Shown: in pieces, positions 30,819-33,260 of the stretch
Layout of the letters: every line of letters starts with the position of its first letter
How positions within the stretch are numbered: the first letter of the stretch is position 1
Made by a program: the position numbers and the translations under genes
Notes under the pieces: generated by a model
Told to the model about the DNA's origin: nothing
What the model saw: the letters and a program-made list of their open reading frames with translations, nothing else
Databases searched by the model: none
Assembly: GCA_903879825.1 (NCBI GenBank)
Contig: CAIRND010000396.1
Location: 1-33,260 of the forward strand
DNA: 33,260 nucleotides
Direction: 5' to 3'
Source of the DNA: an uncultured Geobacteraceae bacterium
GTDB taxonomy: Bacteria; Desulfobacterota; Desulfuromonadia; Geobacterales; Pseudopelobacteraceae

Positions 30819-32558
30819 TCATTGCAACACTTTGTAATGCTGGAAGTTATCTCTCCCCTGATCCTTAACCCGGTAGAGAGCAATGTCGGCATTTTTCAAC
30901 AGTGTCTCAGCATCTCCGCCAGCGTCGGGGAAATCAGCGATGCCGATGCTGGCTGTTACCGTGAGAGTATGGCCGTTGCAGACAAACGGTTCACGGAACG
31001 CGGTGACTATCTTTGCGGCGGTAACAGTCGCACTCTCCGCCGAACTGATATTCGGCAGCAACATCACAAACTCATCCCCTCCCATGCGGCACACCGTATC
31101 GCTTTTTCGCAGGAGCCCCATCAGTCGTACACCAACAGCCTTGAGCAGCAGATCACCGACACTATGGCCGAGCGTGTCGTTAACATCCTTGAAACGATCC
31201 AGATCCAGGATCATCAGCGCCCCACAGCTGCTGGATCGACCAGACAACGCAAGCACCTGCCCCAGACGGTCGTTGAGCAGGACCCGGTTAGGCAGTCCGG
31301 TCAGGGCATCATGAAAGGCCATGTGACGAATGGCCTCTTCATAGAGTTTGCGCTCAGTGACGTCGTTCAGCATCAGCACGAACCCGGCCAGCGTGCCGCG
31401 CCTGTCCACTATGCCGGACAGGGTACCGTCGTAGAAACAGGCGACCCCATCCCGCTTGATTTCAGCCGGAAAAAGACATTTACCCTCTTTTTGAACAATC
31501 TCCCGCGCCTGGTGCAGAGTCAGCGGAGCAATATCTTCCAGAGCCAGCAATTCCAACGCGGGACGACCAATGACGTTAGCAGCGCTGCAGCTAAATACTT
31601 TTTCAGCTAACGGATTAAAATATTTAATATTCAGAGTAATGTCTGTCGCTATAATTGCCATATTAACAGAAGAGCTGAGAATGTTGTCCAAGTACACCGT
31701 CTTGTCCAGTAGTTCTCTGGCGGTATGCTGGAAGACATCCTCTTTTTCCCGGATAATCTCCTTCAGCAACTCGATATACTTCCCCTCCAGACCCTTGACG
31801 ATGTCGGACTGAGTGATTATTCCCGCAACACGATCCTGCTCATCAACCACCACCACGTGGCGGAAAAGTTTTTTCTTCATCTGCAGGGTGGCTTTATGGA
31901 CTGTCGAACCGGTTTTGACGGTCAGAACGGGGTTGCTCATGACGCCCTGAACGCAAACTGTTCTTAAATCAACGCCGTCCGCCACCAACCTGACCACATC
32001 ACGTTCTGTCAGTATTCCAACCGGACGGCGCTCGTCCACAACTACCGTGCAGCTTATGCCCGGACCAGCCATTGCAGCCAGGGCATCACAGATGGGGATG
32101 TTACCCGCCACCGTCACGACACCGGGAGTCATGACCTGCTCGACCTTGCGCATTTCAAAAAAATATTCGTGCCCCAGATGATCGACCAGATCGGATTGAG
32201 TCATCAAACCGAGGAGCTGGCCGCTCGCACCTACCACCACATGGTGACGTATCCGGTTGGTGAGCATAAGGCTGTACGCTTCATAAATACTGAGTGAACC
32301 GGATATTGTGATGACCGGACTGGTCATCACCTCGCGCATCGTCTGGCTGCCAATGGCGAGTTGCTGGTTGGCAAGCCTGACCAGATCCCGTTCGGTGAAG
32401 ATACCGCAGGGCCGCTTGTTTTGGGCCACAACAAGACAACTGATTTTTGAACCCGCCATAAGGGTAACAGCCTCATCCAGCGAGGTTTCCGGGGTTACAC
32501 ACTTTATTCGCCGGGAAATGATCTGGCGGATCTTTGTCTTACTTATCGGTTCGGTCAT
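30819..32558 (-). CDS. 4xCBS-PAS-GGDEF diguanylate cyclase
   Basis: Four CBS repeats (e.g. MTSPVITISGSLSIYEAYSLM, MSNPVLTVKTGSTVHKATLQM), PAS, and GGDEF (DALTGLPNRVLLNDRL; RKSDTVCRMGGDEFVMLLP) with an RxxD I-site. Start probably ATG 32558 (MTEPISKTKIRQIISRRIK) rather than 32624. Confidence 0.92.
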   Translation of the reverse strand: MTEPISKTKIRQIISRRIKCVTPETSLDEAVTLMAGSKISCLVVAQNKRPCGIFTERDLVRLANQQLAIGSQTMREVMTSPVITISGSLSIYEAYSLMLTNRIRHHVVVGASGQLLGLMTQSDLVDHLGHEYFFEMRKVEQVMTPGVVTVAGNIPICDALAAMAGPGISCTVVVDERRPVGILTERDVVRLVADGVDLRTVCVQGVMSNPVLTVKTGSTVHKATLQMKKKLFRHVVVVDEQDRVAGIITQSDIVKGLEGKYIELLKEIIREKEDVFQHTARELLDKTVYLDNILSSSVNMAIIATDITLNIKYFNPLAEKVFSCSAANVIGRPALELLALEDIAPLTLHQAREIVQKEGKCLFPAEIKRDGVACFYDGTLSGIVDRRGTLAGFVLMLNDVTERKLYEEAIRHMAFHDALTGLPNRVLLNDRLGQVLALSGRSSSCGALMILDLDRFKDVNDTLGHSVGDLLLKAVGVRLMGLLRKSDTVCRMGGDEFVMLLPNISSAESATVTAAKIVTAFREPFVCNGHTLTVTASIGIADFPDAGGDAETLLKNADIALYRVKDQGRDNFQHYKVLQ

Positions 32559-32621
32559 GATCAGGCACCTCATCAGGTTTGCGCACATTGGTTGCATCAT
32601 ATAACACTTATTATTTCGCAG

Positions 32622-32716
32622 CAAACCCCTCTAAATCTCCCCTTATCAGGGGAGACTTCAAGGCTTCCCCCCTGATAAGGGGGGATTGAGGGGGGTTGGT
32701 TTTAGATGTTCCAAGG
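32622..32716. repeat. MITE-like palindromic repeat, copy B (inverted relative to copy A at 8376-8490)
   Basis: acccctctaaatctccccttatcaggggagacttcaaggcttcccccctgataaggggggattgaggggggttggttttagatgtt. Confidence 0.75.
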
Positions 32717-32764
32717 CACTAGTCTCAGTTACTGAATTATGTGCATTAGCAACAGAGCGTATAG

Positions 32765-33260
32765 TTAATCCCGATAGAACATCTTCCTGTCTATTTTCAA
32801 CAATTGGGCCGCTTTGGATTTGTTGCCACTGCAGCGTTCAAGTGTCTGGGCAAGTATCTGGCTGGTCAGATTGGCAAGCGACAGGCTGTGCGTTGGACTT
32901 TTCAGGGTGTAGGTGGTGGTAGAGGGATCAGAATCCGCAGTTTTTGATGCTGCGGACTCATCCGTGATCAAGCCGAGATGTTCGGGGCGGATCAGGTCAC
33001 CGACCGTGAGTATGGCTGCACGCTCAAGACGGTTGCGCAGTTCCCGGACATTACCGGGCCACTCATAGGCGATGACAGCATCCATTGCTTTCTGTGAAAT
33101 CCCGGGCAGTAACTTCCCGAGATGCTGCTGCAGTTCGGCAACAACATGCTCGCAGATATGCCCGATGTCGTCTTTCCGTTCGCGCAGCGGCGGGATATGC
33201 AGAGGAAATATATTGATACGATGATACAGGTCCTCGCGGAACAGTCCGGCGGCCACCCGC
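32765..33260 (-). CDS. NtrC-family sigma54-dependent activator, C-terminal part (truncated by right edge)
   Basis: AAA+ C-terminal signature (GLFREDLYHRINIFPLHIPPLRERKDDI, YEWPGNVRELRNRLERAAIL) and Fis-type HTH (LTSQILAQTLERCSGNKSKAAQLLKIDRKMFYRD). Confidence 0.93.
   Translation of the reverse strand, partial: RVAAGLFREDLYHRINIFPLHIPPLRERKDDIGHICEHVVAELQQHLGKLLPGISQKAMDAVIAYEWPGNVRELRNRLERAAILTVGDLIRPEHLGLITDESAASKTADSDPSTTTYTLKSPTHSLSLANLTSQILAQTLERCSGNKSKAAQLLKIDRKMFYRD

Noticed and set aside
30801-31610. 269-aa plus-strand ORF
   Set aside because: Antisense to the GGDEF/PAS coding region of the CBS-GGDEF gene.

Overview
The window is a bacterial, probably Geobacter-like (Desulfuromonadota), signal-transduction island; the taxon is inferred from gene content only. 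The left edge holds the 3' end of selB, followed by an XRE-cupin regulator. From about 27.35 kb down to 1.38 kb, fifteen genes run uninterrupted on the minus strand and almost all are sensory or regulatory: four hybrid histidine kinases (three ending in REC-REC-HPt), three chemoreceptors (one with a c-type heme sensor), a stand-alone periplasmic heme-c Tll0287-like (DUF3365) protein, two orphan periplasmic binding proteins each directly upstream of a hybrid kinase, and a REC-HD-GYP protein. The run also contains a partner-switching set: REC-SpoIIE phosphatase-HATPase, REC-HATPase and a STAS protein. It contains no CheA/CheW/CheR/CheB and no DNA-binding response regulator. To the right, a small NHLP/Os1348-like protein gene is divergent from a large plus-strand gene encoding a cNMP-binding domain, a degenerate sigma54-type AAA+ domain and a membrane NapH/NosR-like 4Fe-4S module. 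That plus-strand gene has a perfect-consensus -24/-12 (sigma54) promoter, and the opposite strand has a weaker one with a shared repeated operator-like motif. The right end carries a 4xCBS-PAS-GGDEF diguanylate cyclase and the truncated C-terminus of an NtrC-family activator. Several MITE-like palindromic repeats occur between genes. The best candidates for something undescribed are the Crp/pseudo-AAA/Fe-S membrane fusion with its sigma54 divergent control region, and the chemoreceptor/hybrid kinase cluster with an embedded partner switch.
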